Below are positions 31,675 through 42,737 of a DNA stretch of 64,000 bases, one piece after another. Source of the DNA: Boothiomyces macroporosus (taxonomy: Eukaryota > Chytridiomycota > Chytridiomycetes > Rhizophydiales > Terramycetaceae); the NCBI GenBank assembly GCA_027604185.1, contig JADGKB010000034.1:62001-126000 (forward strand), written 5' to 3'. Position 1 is the stretch's first letter. Every line of letters starts with the position of its first letter. The notes beneath the pieces were generated by a model. It saw only the letters and a list, made by a program, of their open reading frames with translations, was not told where the DNA came from and did no database searches. The translations under genes and the position numbers were made by a program.

Positions 31675-31687
31675 AGGGTTAGGGTTA
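31675..31687. promoter_or_regulatory. TTAGGG tandem (Tbf1-like box) upstream of RPS18
   Basis: The sequence AGGGTTAGGGTTA holds two TTAGGG-type units about 106 bp upstream of the RPS18 ATG, within the spacer shared with the EF-Tu gene. In several fungi Tbf1-type Myb factors bind such telomere-like boxes at ribosomal-protein promoters. Its role here is inferred from position. Confidence 0.5.
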
Positions 31688-31970
31688 AAAACATTGCAAA
31701 AGAAATACAACTAAAGCAAAGTATCTAATGAAAGTTGTCAAAATAATAATACTAAAACCAAAGAAATATTAGCAATCTTATAGAGGGAACGCATGACTCA
31801 TCAATCTGTATTTCCCTCAAATCGCCTTAGCTTGTATTATACAGATCAGAAAGGTGGTTTGGAGCCTTTTTTCTGGTGCCAGTCACCAATATGCATTATT
31901 CCTGCAGATGAATTTTGCTGTCAAAGGATCTCTAAGCTTGAATTTTTTTTTCATCTGACTTGTTGAAAGA

Positions 31971-33431
31971 ATGTTGAGAACAAATTCAGCTCGCTTATTA
32001 ACCGGGAATGCTTCAACAGTAGTGCGAAGCGTTGCTCCATTTGTAGGTAAATAATTGTTAAATCAGCATCCCGTGCATTCTCTGAAAGAGTTGCTTCCAG
32101 AAATAGCTTCTCGTCTGTCAATTACAAGATGCTTAGAAAAGTACCGGGAACAGCAATTCATGTTCCAGTAAGATATATGTCTGGATTCGTTCGTTCTAAA
32201 CCACACGTTAATATTGGTACAATCGGACATGTTGATCACGGAAAGACAACTTTGACTGCTGCCATTACCAAAGTGTTGGCCCAAGATGGAGGCGGTGAAT
32301 ATCGTGATTATGCTTCTATTGACAAAGCCCCAGAAGAAAGAGCTAGAGGTATCACTATCTCCTCCACTCACGTTGAATATGAAACCGCAACTAGACATTA
32401 TGCACACGTTGATTGTCCTGGACACGCTGATTACATTAAAAACATGATTACTGGTGCTGCGCAGATGGACGGTGCTATCATTGTTGTCTCTGCTACTGAC
32501 GGTCAAATGCCTCAAACCAGGGAACATTTACTTTTGGCAAAGCAAGTCGGTATCACTCACTTGGTCGTATTCGTAAACAAAGTAGATGCTGTCGATGACA
32601 AGGAAATGTTGGAGTTGGTTGAGATGGAAATGCGTGAATTGTTATCGGAATACGGATTCCCTGGAGATGATATTCCTATTATTATGGGATCAGGATTGTG
32701 CGCTTTGGAAGATCGTGAACCAGAAATTGGTGTTGAAGCTATCCGCAAATTAATGGCTGCTGTTGATTCTTACATTCCATTGCCAGTTAGAGATTTAGAC
32801 AAACCATTCTTGCTTCCAATTGAAGGTACCTTGGCTATTTATAGTAGATGTTTTCTCTATTGCTGGGCGTGGTACTGTATGTACTGGAAGAGTTGAATGT
32901 GGTACTATTACCAAGGGTGAAGAAATTGAAATTGTTGGATTCGGTCCTACTTTAAAGACCACTATTACCGGTGTAGAAATGTTCCACAAAGGTAATTGAT
33001 AAATAATGTTAGAATTGGACCGTGCAGAAGCTGGTGACAATGCTGGTCTCTTGCTCCGTGGTCTTAAGCGTGAACAACTCCGTCGTGGACAAGTTATCGT
33101 TAAGCCTGGTACTATCAAAGCCCACAAGAAATTCATTGCTCAGCTTTACATTCTTACTAAAGATGAAGGTGGTAGACACACTCCATTTGTTGAAAACTAT
33201 GGACCTCAGCTCTACTCTAGAACTATGGATATTTCTTGCAGCTTATTGTGGCCTGAAACTGAAACCGGAATTGCCAACCGTAACGAAGGAAAGATGATTA
33301 TGCCAGGTGACAATGTTGAAATGCTTGTCACTCTTCAACACTCTGTTGCCATTAATGAAGGATTAAGATTCACTGTCCGCGAAGGTGGAAGAACCGTCGG
33401 CACCGGTGTTGTTTCTAAAATCGTCGAATAA
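31971..33431 (+). CDS. TUF1: Mitochondrial elongation factor Tu
   Basis: Translation GTPase delivering aminoacyl-tRNA to mitochondrial ribosomes. Introns 32047-32066, 32826-32847 and 32992-33012 (20-22 nt) are removed to give 465 residues. The N-terminus is long, basic and Ser-rich ([10 protein letters not shown]...[12 protein letters not shown]), a mitochondrial presequence. G motifs are intact: [13 protein letters not shown] and NKVD. Domains 2-3 continue [30 protein letters not shown] and [13 protein letters not shown]. The final residues are SKIVE. Confidence 0.96.
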
Positions 33432-33501
33432 AGTAATTATTTCTATCAAGTATCTGATTGCAAAATGTAAACAATGCAAAAAAAGTAAACAAAATTTCGA
33501 A

Positions 33502-34211
33502 ATGGGCACAGACTCTGGAATAACTTCGATAGGCAGCATTGTAAAGAAAACCATTGATTTATCAGATTCTAGATTAGAGAATGCAGAGAAAATCCCGCGT
33601 ATTGAAGCCATTTCAGCAATAAACCTGTCAAAAAATCTGATTGCAGCAATACCATCCTCACTAACATACTACTCGAACCTCATCAAGCTAGACCTCAGTC
33701 ACAACAAAATCACAACACTGGCCAACATTTCAAACCTTCCTCAATTACAAGGACTAAACTTGTCAAACAACTGCTTGACTTCTGAAGCCATACAGGAATC
33801 AAAAATAGATTCTTTAAAGCAACTGACAATGCTTAATCTAAATAACAATCAATTAACTACCTTTCCTCTAATTCTGACTACACTACGTATTTATATCTAA
33901 TCAAAGGTGGACTAACTGATTTGGGACTGGCAAACAATGAATTGGCAGAATTGCCCCAAGAAATTACTGCATTGAAAAACTTGGTAGCTAATACTAACCT
34001 AGAAATTCTTGAGTATTAAAAACAACAAACTGGAAAAACTAACAACTGATTTTGGTTTGTTTCCTAAGATTAGAGGCGTTTCGGTTGCTGGTAATCAGTT
34101 CACTTTGACATCACATCAAATGGACAGATTGTTTTCGCTAATGTCGACCGTTCGTAAGTACTTTTTAATCTAGATTTGGAAGATTCAAAGATTGCTATTA
34201 AACAAAACTAG
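33502..34211 (+). CDS. Small cytosolic LRR protein (LRRC57-like)
   Basis: 216 residues after removing introns 33887-33906, 33984-34002 and 34154-34173 (19-20 nt). Short LRRs of about 23 residues (LIKLDLSHNKITTLANI, LQGLNLSNNCLT, LTDLGLANNELAELPQEI) fill most of the protein. The C-terminal cap reads IRGVSVAGNQF. Size and repeat type resemble the small cytosolic LRR proteins of the LRRC57 group. The third intron changes the ending from STVRKYFLI to STVHLEDSKIAIKQN, which looks more natural. Role unknown. Confidence 0.82.
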
Positions 34212-34245
34212 TTTTTTAATTGATTTTGACTATTTTAATTTAAGT

Positions 34246-34533
34246 TTATTCGCTATCTTCTGGGCCGTCGTCCAGACCATGGCTGCCACCTTCGTTGTGG
34301 AACGAAACAGCATTTAGTCCGTGGTCGCCACCTTCGTTGTGGAAAGGAATAGCATTTAGCCCGTGGTCACCACCTTCGTTGTTTCTTTTATCTAAACCAT
34401 GGCTGCCACCTTCGTTGTGGAAGGAAACTGCATTCAACCCGTGGTCACCACCTTCGTTGTGGAAAGAGTTTTGGTGTGTAGGTAAGGCATATACAGCAAT
34501 GTACAAGGCAGATAAGGCAGCTACGAACTTCAT
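34246..34533 (-). CDS. Secreted repeat-peptide precursor
   Basis: Intronless, 95 residues. A signal peptide (MKFVAALSALYIAVYALP) is followed by five copies of EGG(D/S)HGL, mostly inside units FHNEGGDHGLNA(V/I). One Lys-Arg site (DKRNNEGG) lies between repeats 2 and 3. The DNA repeats are near-identical, so the array is recent or homogenised. The design (signal, repeats, dibasic site) resembles Kex2-processed repeat proteins and peptide pheromone precursors. There are no cysteines. A TATTTAAA box is 30-40 bp upstream. Peptide identity is inferred. Confidence 0.8.
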   Translation of the reverse strand: MKFVAALSALYIAVYALPTHQNSFHNEGGDHGLNAVSFHNEGGSHGLDKRNNEGGDHGLNAIPFHNEGGDHGLNAVSFHNEGGSHGLDDGPEDSE

Positions 34534-34998
34534 TATGGCTCACATTATTACTCAACTTTAAATACCAGAGTGGCGCAATGACCGCCAGTACCACTGCTTT
34601 TTCGCGGTAATTTGTGAAGGATTACAAGAATAATAATTACGTGGCTCAATTCTACTAAAATATAGAATTTGATAGCAGCTCCTTATCATATCATGTGTGA
34701 CTCTGGGTAGAAAATTTCATATAAACCTCCATTAGATTTCAAAAATGTGCTTTTTCAATCGTTCTATTTCGGGAACAATCACTTCATCAAGTTGGTCACA
34801 AAATATAATTTGAATTCACATAGAGTAATGCAATTTCGATCAATCAAATTCGTACTCTGGAGTGGCGAATCAATTAATAACATTTAGCAAGCGTGATCAT
34901 GTCCAACTATGAATTCATAATTGAAAATCAAAATTTTGTAGTCCCTGAGAATTGTGTAACCACATGAGCTGCTAAAATGGAAACATACATGGGTTCAT
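34534..34998. other. Divergent intergenic region
   Basis: About 465 bp between the repeat-peptide gene and the orphan gene at 34999. It holds the TATTTAAA box of the peptide gene near 34560. No other coding frame or RNA was recognised. Confidence 0.4.
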
Positions 34999-36078
34999 AT
35001 GCGTGGAACTCGCGTGGTAGTTAAAAACAAGGGTATACTTTCAATATTCATGGCCAACCAGAATTATACAGCTGGTTCAAGTGTCCATTCTAGCTCCACT
35101 TACAACGATTCAAATAGCGAGAAAAGTATTGAAAATGACAGTCAAAGTCTCTCTGATGGCGAATCAAATACCTCTGGTAGTAGATTTAAGCTAACAATAG
35201 TTATTGGGAGCCAATCTCCTATCGACCAAGATATCTATGCTCTAGAAAACCAGACTGCACCTTCAGATTTTTTTGTTGTAATTCTAGATTCAATAGCAGT
35301 GCAAAACTACATTTCCTATTACACCACAGCAGAATATTTATCCGTAGGCTTAGAATATCTAGACTGGAAGATGGATACATGTAAATATTATAGTAATCCG
35401 ATAAGCGCTTTGACAAAGGGCCATCTTTTAGATTTAAGTCAGCTAGGCTCAGGAAGATATACATTTGGCGGCTCTTTAAAATGCACAAAGAAAGTAGTCC
35501 GATCGCAATTGGGCAGCCCTTCTTGTCCTGATTTCATTGGTGAAATATTTTACAACCGTAGTACAAACGAAAAATATATTGTTATCGCAGATGGACTGTG
35601 GAATGCTGGTCGAGAATATGAATTGAAATACAACTGCGAAATCCATCTCAACGATCACCTTTGTCTATGGGTAAATGACTCTGATATCCTATACTTGTTT
35701 GATACGACAAAGATACTTTACCAAAATGTCCAAGAGGCTCAGGAAAAAATGTTTCTGCCGTTCAATTACAATCTGATTTATTACGCAGAAGCGTTGAGCG
35801 AGCATCAGTTGAAGGTATTCAACTTTTTTGAAGACAGCAGCGTACTGTTCAAGATTGTACATACACTGAATGTATTTCATTTGTATTACTCTGACTATAC
35901 CTCAATGAAGCAGAAGGCATATCCTCTTCGCGTGGTTGATTTACATCCAGTTGGCAGTAACCGCTTTATTGTCAATTTCAACTTTTCATATCCAACTTAT
36001 ATTCCGAAACGATTCAAGTGTGCGATTAATAGAATTGACTATGAAATTAATGCTGGTTTAGACCCCATTCTCTTTTAG
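34999..36078 (+). CDS. Orphan protein, 359 aa
   Basis: Single exon. The start could be ATG 34999 or ATG 35050 (MANQNYTAGSS). A Ser-rich disordered stretch of about 60 residues is followed by a globular region rich in Tyr, Phe and Ile (RFKLTIVIGS, FFVVILDSIAVQNYISYY, KYIVIADGLWNAGREYELKYNC). The pattern of beta-strands and conserved-looking Cys residues (four in the middle) suggests a folded cytosolic or nuclear protein. No signal peptide, transmembrane helix or known domain is recognised. Confidence 0.65.
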   Translation: MRGTRVVVKNKGILSIFMANQNYTAGSSVHSSSTYNDSNSEKSIENDSQSLSDGESNTSGSRFKLTIVIGSQSPIDQDIYALENQTAPSDFFVVILDSIAVQNYISYYTTAEYLSVGLEYLDWKMDTCKYYSNPISALTKGHLLDLSQLGSGRYTFGGSLKCTKKVVRSQLGSPSCPDFIGEIFYNRSTNEKYIVIADGLWNAGREYELKYNCEIHLNDHLCLWVNDSDILYLFDTTKILYQNVQEAQEKMFLPFNYNLIYYAEALSEHQLKVFNFFEDSSVLFKIVHTLNVFHLYYSDYTSMKQKAYPLRVVDLHPVGSNRFIVNFNFSYPTYIPKRFKCAINRIDYEINAGLDPILF

Positions 36079-36316
36079 CGGTGGCTTTTTCCCAATAAAG
36101 AAACTATTGCCTAAAGGAGGCTAGCGGCCTGACACTAAAAATTTCAGTCTTCTACTGAAACGAACTATCTTTGAGCTACTTGCTTCCGCTTCATGGTATC
36201 GATTATTCCCTCACATTATACCACCAACTGATGAGCTTTTCTCGTGATTTCCAATAACACCGCTTGAGGCCGTACCACTTGGTTGCTTTTTTCCTCTTCT
36301 GCTTTTTACAATTCAA

Positions 36317-39300
36317 ATGCAACCTCAAATCAAGGTAGATTTTTACAATCTACTTTCATTATCATGGGCAACGCCGCTCATTCATAAAGCAGCTAAAGGA
36401 AAGCTACAGGAAACAGTACATTATATTGATACAGGACCATCCAGAATTTCCATTCAAGTCTGCAACTATGGTACAGAAAATGAAGCCCTTTTTGGATGAG
36501 TTGGATACCTACCTGAAAGATAAAACAACCGCTCCTCCTAGTTTATACCGTCATTTATTCAAAATATTTTTGCCAGACTTGTACACTCTGGGTTAACCTT
36601 AGATTAACTATTTGTGCTATAAGACTTGTCGGAACACTATTGCTAGCCTTCAAACCTCTGGTAATCGCACAAGTAGCCCAAAATTAACATAGCTTGTGTC
36701 TTATTTGGACCCATCTTCTGACACTCAGCTATGGTTCAATAACATCTTGTACACAGCAGCTGTGCTGGTAATTATTACCATCCTTTGTCCTCTGGTGGAT
36801 AGCTTGTGTGTATCGCTGAGTGTTAATTTTCACTGGAAATATTGTTCACTTATGAACCCATTATTGTATGAAAAGAGCATCAAACTAAGCCCGAAAGCCC
36901 GCTTGGTACATGTTACTGACAGTAGAATTACCAAGGAGGAATTCTGATCAACATTTTCAACAGAGATGGCCTAAGAGTTGCAAACGCGTTGAAACTAGTT
37001 TACAAAGCATTATATCCGATCGCATTTATAGTTATCAATCTTGGATTTCTGTCAACTTTGTTGGGAATCGTTACTCTATACGCTGCGATTACTTTTATTG
37101 TTGTTTTTTCATTTGCTTATGTCGTATCAAAGAAAAGCAACAGTTATGTGGTCAGCGCAAACATCTTGCTGGATACTAGAATGAACCAGCTGCGAGAAAT
37201 ATTCAATAGTAAGTGCCATTAACTCAGGTATCAAAAATATCAAAATTTCAAATGTTACCAGTCATTTTAAAACGTTATTGGATGGAAACTTGGAAGAATA
37301 CATTTCCTTCCAAATTAAAAAGTTTGATCTAGAGCGTCTCAATGCTGCACTTACCAGCTCAACGTCTATTCTATTAAACTCAGTCTCATTTGTAATCTAC
37401 AGTTTGATGGGAAATTCTGTCGATCCCGCTCTGATTTTCCCGGCATATATTTACTTGGACTCTATTGCTGCTCAACTAGTTGCACTCAGTCCTCTTATTG
37501 GCCAATGGATGACTTCACAAGAAGGCTACATTATCATTTCTGATTTCCTGCTCAGTGAAGAATCGACTGAAATCTCTCAATCCCATCAATACACAGATCT
37601 TGCAATCAAGTTGGACAATGTTACCTGGAAGTGGTATGACGCCGAATACCTGAAAAAGATTCACAAGGAACAATTAGATATGAAAAGACATGGCAAGAAA
37701 GGGAATGTTGAGCACATAGAAAACCAAAATACTTTTGAATTGAAAAATCTGAATATTGAAATCCAAAAAGGAAGTTTGGTTGGTATTGTTGGCTCAGTTG
37801 GAAGTGGTAAATCGACCCTGTTTAGCGGATTGGTGAACGAACTATTGCCAATAGAAGGAGAGGTAGTTGTTTATTGACCAAGGTTGTAATACAAGGAAAA
37901 GTCGCTTATGCCACACAGCAGCCATGGATAATGATGGAAAGCATATTAGAAAACATCACTTTTGGAAAGGACTATGAGAAAGAAAAGCTTTTGGATTGTG
38001 TAAAAGCATCAGGGTTAGTCAGAGACTTTAATTCTTTTGAAGAAGGGATGTTTACACAGATAGGAGAAAACGGAATTAATCTTTCTGGTGGACAAAAAGC
38101 AAGAGTTTCTTTAGCCAGATGCTTGTACTCGAATGCAGATATATACTTGCTCGACGATCCTCTCGCTGCTTTAGATGCCCATGTTGGCAAACAACTATTT
38201 GAACAGGTTGTGAAAAAACGCCTAGCTGGTAAGACAGTTCTACTTGCCACCCATCAGCTGCAGTATATGCAGCAGGTAGACAAGATATTGGTGCTTGACC
38301 AAGGACAAGTTTTAGAATTTGGAACATTTGAAGAATTGATAAACAAAGGAGGAACGTTTGCAGAAATGATGGCTAGTTACCAGTATGATCCGCAGGAACC
38401 TTTAGAAGAATCCTCAGTTGAAGAGCTTCAAATAACTGAAAACCCAGAAAAAACGTTGGATATAATCAAGAACGAAAAGAAGCATACTGTAAAGAAATGT
38501 TTACCATAGGGAAACATAAAATGGAGACTTTACAAGAAATTATTTGACGGAATCAAGAATCCCATCTGGTATGTGGCCGTTGTACTTGGATTCCTTTTCA
38601 ACTTTGCTGCAGAATTTATTGGATTGATTATTTTGACTGCTTGGTCGACTGATACAACCGGAAGCACCATCTACTATATTAAACTGCTTATGAGTGCTGC
38701 AATAGGAAGAGTCTTGATATTGTGTAACGTCAATCTAATATAGACGGACTCAATGTTCTGTGGTATCATGGAGGTGTCAGAAACTACAAGTTTTACTTTG
38801 AAAAGATGACTGCTTCAGTTTTGAATACCCCACTGCATTTCTTTGAAGAAAATCCTGTGGGTAGAATTATTAATAGGTTCTCTGGGGATTTATCGGGATT
38901 GGATGGGCAAATATCATTGGAACTGTTAATACTTACCACAAGTGTGTTATCTTTTATAGGCAAATGTATTCTTGTGTGTATTGCTGGTCCTGTTATGATA
39001 GGCAAGTGTTTCTAACTATAGTCGTTTTAATTGTTGCAGCAGGCGGAGTTGCATTCGTTCAAAAAGCATTTGATCTGGCCAGTTTAGAATTCAAAAGATT
39101 ATTCCTACTTAAAAAGACTCCTATGATAGCATTTACATCAGAAAGTTTGGCTGGATTACTGACAATAAGCTTATTCAATGCACAGCAGTACTTTAAACGG
39201 AAATACTTTGGAAAGAATGATGATTACATTTCATTGTTTTACCTTTATGAAACAAATATCAGTTGGTTTCAAGTCAGAGTAGCAGTAATTAATGCTTTGG

Positions 39301-40356
39301 TGAATGTTGGTATAGTGGTTGCATCTCTAGTCTTTAATCAGCATTCTACCATATTCAGTGCCTTGGTTGCTTTAGCGTTGACGCAGTCAGAGTCCTGTGC
39401 AAAGGATGTTATTCTATTAATTAATTGCATCGCGTACAATAAGGCTAATGTATTTTGGCGCTAATGTAGATGAACTGTTTTGAAAGAGTAGTGGAATACT
39501 GTGAAGATATTGATCAGGAAGCACCAAAAGATACTTTGATTGATGAAAAGGTTGGGGAATGGCCAAGTCACGGTGAAATTTCAGTAAAAGGACTGGAGAT
39601 TGCTTACCATTCTAAGCCAGATGTTAATGTTATACACAGTCTTGGTATTGATATTAAAGCTGGAGAGAGAGTCGGAGTAGTTGGCCGAACTGGATCGGGC
39701 AAATCTACATTTGGAACTGCATTCTTCAGATTGATAGAGCCAAAGAATGGGAATATTTTAATCGATGGAGTAGGCAAGTTTCAATTAACTTAGATATTAA
39801 AACTTTGGGACTAAATAAACTGAGAGGAAATATACAAATGATTGCGCAGGAAGCAAATTTATTCTCCGGAACAGTGCGGTTTAATCTGACGCTGGGTCAA
39901 GATATCTCGGATGAAGCATTGTGGTTAGCTTTAGATATGGTTGGACTAAAGACCCAATTCTCCCAACTTCCAGAAAAGTTAGAATACAAACTGCAAGCAA
40001 ATGGATCGAATTTATCGTTTGGAGAAGGACAGCTACTGTGCTTGGCAAGAGTGATAGTCAAGAAACCAAAATTACTGATATTGGATGAAGCTAGCTCTGC
40101 AGTAGACAGTGAAGCTGATCAAACTATTCAAAAAGTACTTCAAGAGCATTTGCCAGACACCACAATTATCAGCATAGCTCATAGACTGAACACTATCGCT
40201 GATTATGACAAAGTAATGGTTCTAGAACAAGGGACTTTGGTAGAGTTTGATTCTCCTTACAACTTGTTGCAAAATCCAAAATCTGCCTTCTCGAAATTAG
40301 TCGATGCAAGTGGGAAAAACAACAGTATCCTAATTCGAGACTTGGCTAAGCAATAA
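36317..40356 (+). CDS. ABCC (MRP-type) ABC transporter
   Basis: ATP-driven exporter of conjugates and organic anions. Removing 11 introns (36416-36434, 36581-36602, 36673-36692, 36906-36925, 37209-37227, 37863-37882, 38489-38509, 38724-38743, 39002-39021, 39450-39469, 39774-39793) gives 1272 residues. It is short MRP type with no TMD0. NBD1 has GSVGSGKST, LSGGQKARVSLAR and LLDDPLAALDAHVG. NBD2 has GRTGSGKST, LSFGEGQLLCLAR and LILDEASSAVDSEAD. The ABCC signature region LNYQGGILINIF precedes transmembrane helices of TMD1. Two introns (39002 and 39774) are GC-AG, each 20 nt. A full-length, apparently intact gene. Confidence 0.93.
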
Positions 40357-40376
40357 AATCATTCATTCATAGAAAT

Positions 40377-40459
40377 TATGTCTGAGAGTTCTAGCTGTAA
40401 CTTAATTCTTTAATCATGTCTGACAGTTCTAGCTGTAACTTAATTCTTTATTTATGTCT
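40377..40459. repeat. 38-bp tandem duplication
   Basis: Two copies of a 38-bp unit and the start of a third (ATGTCTG at 40378, 40416 and 40454) follow the ABCC stop. Each copy contains AGTTCTAGCTGTAACTTAATTC. The unit could encode MSxSSSCNLIL but stops immediately. It lies in the presumed 3' UTR; no function assigned. Confidence 0.8.
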
Positions 40460-40558
40460 GCCATTATATCGGCTTTACAGATCAAAGTAACCTGTAGAAT
40501 CGGCTCCACTCATTGCCCTATATCATTCAACTGGATAACAGTATTAGTACATCATTTA

Positions 40559-41506
40559 TTAGACAGGCTGTTGCAGGTTTTCAAGCGACTCCATAATCTT
40601 TTGGTTCTTGTTAAATACATGGCCATTTCCTTTTGAAGAGAATACAGGAACAAACCATTTCCAACTGTAATCTCCCAAAACACTCTTTATATTCTCTTGG
40701 TATCCGACATTATAAATATTTTTCCGTGTGCTTACGCAGTTTCCATTACTAAGCCTTATTGTAATTGGCCATCCCATTGATTCTAGCGTGGTAGTATTTG
40801 TAGCAAGCAAATTCAGATGAACCATTGCAAACACAAGCAGCACCAATCCAAATATACCAGAGACAATAGGCAATAGCATTGCAGTTACTGACTGGACCAT
40901 TTGCTACATGAGTTCAAATTTACCGTTCCATCAACGTTGAATGAGCTGGGGTTGAATGTAGTGCCGAAAAGCAATATGCAATACAAAGCACCATAGATAA
41001 TAAACAATAAAAAGTACTTGTAGTTGCCCCAACCAACACAGTTATTTACCCAAGGGCAATGATGGTCAAACTTGAGAATACAAGTTCCACAATGCGAACA
41101 ATCTACATCAATAATAATTACGATGCGCCCTGTCTGGTTTATAAATATTACATCCGCCGCAATAGCGTGCAGTTCCGTCCTGCTTTCTTTCAAAGTAAAC
41201 ATCCGCCAATGCCTGTTCAATATCAATTGGGTTTTGCTGAATATATTCCTGCGACCCTCCATTAAGCGGAACCAATAGCGGCGGATTCATTGACGCACTT
41301 GGAACCCCTGGTTTTGTTGTAATTACTTTGTAGTATGACAACATGAACAGTCCAAGGAAGATATGCATGAAAATCAAACATACAACTAACGGTGCGGTGG
41401 TGTATCCTAGTTCAAATAATGTCAAATAATAAGAATAATAAGACCATAACACTAATATAATTACAAATCCAACGGGTGTAAAATTTGCCAGTTTTTGCAA
41501 ATTCAT
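40559..41506 (-). CDS. DHHC palmitoyltransferase (PFA-type)
   Basis: Membrane enzyme that S-palmitoylates proteins. Introns 41103-41121 (19 nt) and 40888-40907 (20 nt) are removed to give 302 residues. Two N-terminal helices are followed by the cysteine-rich catalytic domain: [37 protein letters not shown], shown here only in part by [15 protein letters not shown]. Two more helices follow, then NTTTLESM (TTxE motif). All four canonical helices and motifs are present. It is in tandem with a second DHHC gene 36 bp away on the same strand. Confidence 0.93.
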
Positions 41507-41542
41507 TCTGAAATGGAAAAACCTTGAAACACAAAATGAAAC

Positions 41543-42445
41543 TCAGTCGTTTTTATTCACGGTAGCGCCAGATACAAAGGAAGATGGGAAACTATATCCG
41601 TCACCCAAACTGGTGAATATTGGGACAAACCACCATCGCTGATCGTAGCCAAATACTTGAACAAAGTTTTCCTTGAAATTTGTAGAGTAAATGCTCTTTT
41701 TTGTTGTTATTAAATCTACACCGACTTTAACAATGTACTGGCCTTTAAGGAATTCCACACCGCTCTTGTTGTACAATACCAGACATATGAGCTGGTATGT
41801 CAGGAACACTGCCATTACTGTACCATACAACAGGGCAGCTGCAATGAGCAAGAATCCGTGAAATATCACGACTGGCCACTATGTCAATTCTAATTTACCA
41901 ATTCTATAGGGGTGTTGTTCATGTCTGTAACATGGTACACGCTAGCACCTACAAACGAACTGAGTAATACACCGTAAAAGATGAATAGTAAAAAGAATTT
42001 ATGGTTCCTGAACCCGACACAGCCATTTATCCAGGCACAATGGTCTAGGTTAAAATGAAATACGATCCATCTTTAGTATACATTTGTTGCAGGTACTGCA
42101 GTGATGTGTTCTATTTGGTTTATAATCGTGGCATATTTCGCAGTACCTCGGATCTCCATTCTCCATCGTTTCGATTCCAACCTCGATATCATTTATTGAA
42201 TGTTCCTTCCAATTATGTGATGGATGTCCCGGTCCAGTAAACACAGTTGCCAAGTAAGACCAAACAAACAGGACGAATATTGGAATAAAGAATAGGTTGT
42301 AGAAAAATACTGCTGTTGATGAACCCATTTTTGAAATGTAGCCTTCGTACCCCCATAGTGTTAGAAAGGAAACTGAAATCACAAACAGGCACGGAACTAT
42401 TCTAATGTAGTACTCTAGTTTATCAAGTATCGACAGAAGATTCAT
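41543..42445 (-). CDS. DHHC palmitoyltransferase, second copy
   Basis: 287 residues after removing introns 42045-42063 (19 nt) and 41879-41898 (20 nt). The first intron splits the DHHC motif itself: CNKCILKMD joins to HHCAWINGCVGF. The Pro after DHHC is replaced by Ala, which is unusual. N-terminal helices and a TGPGHPSHNW segment resemble its neighbour. The TTxE motif is degenerate (NKSGVEF). Likely a diverged tandem duplicate of the 40559-41506 gene. Probably still active, since CRD cysteines and DHHC are intact. Confidence 0.9.
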
Positions 42446-42737
42446 GTTGCAATATTTATACGCGTTGTAAAAAACAAAACCTCTCCTTGAAAATAGACCA
42501 TTCCTATCGAGACAATTTTAACTAGCTTTCAATCAGCGGATAGCATCCATGTTATATTTGGATGTAATGATATGAACCAGGTATGGATAAACAAACCGTG
42601 TTATCTGGTTGTTCAATGTTTAAGCAACACCGCATAGAGATATAGAGAGCGCTGCCTGCATAATCAATACCGCAAGCCGAGATGATTGTTGAATGGAAAA
42701 ATTAAGCTAATTCAGCCACTTTAAAATTTACCTTCAA

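Noticed and set aside
36130..36165. Hairpin TTTCAGT...ACTGAAA upstream of the ABCC gene as a terminator
   Set aside because: A seven-bp stem in AT-rich eukaryotic intergenic DNA has no known terminator role for Pol II genes.
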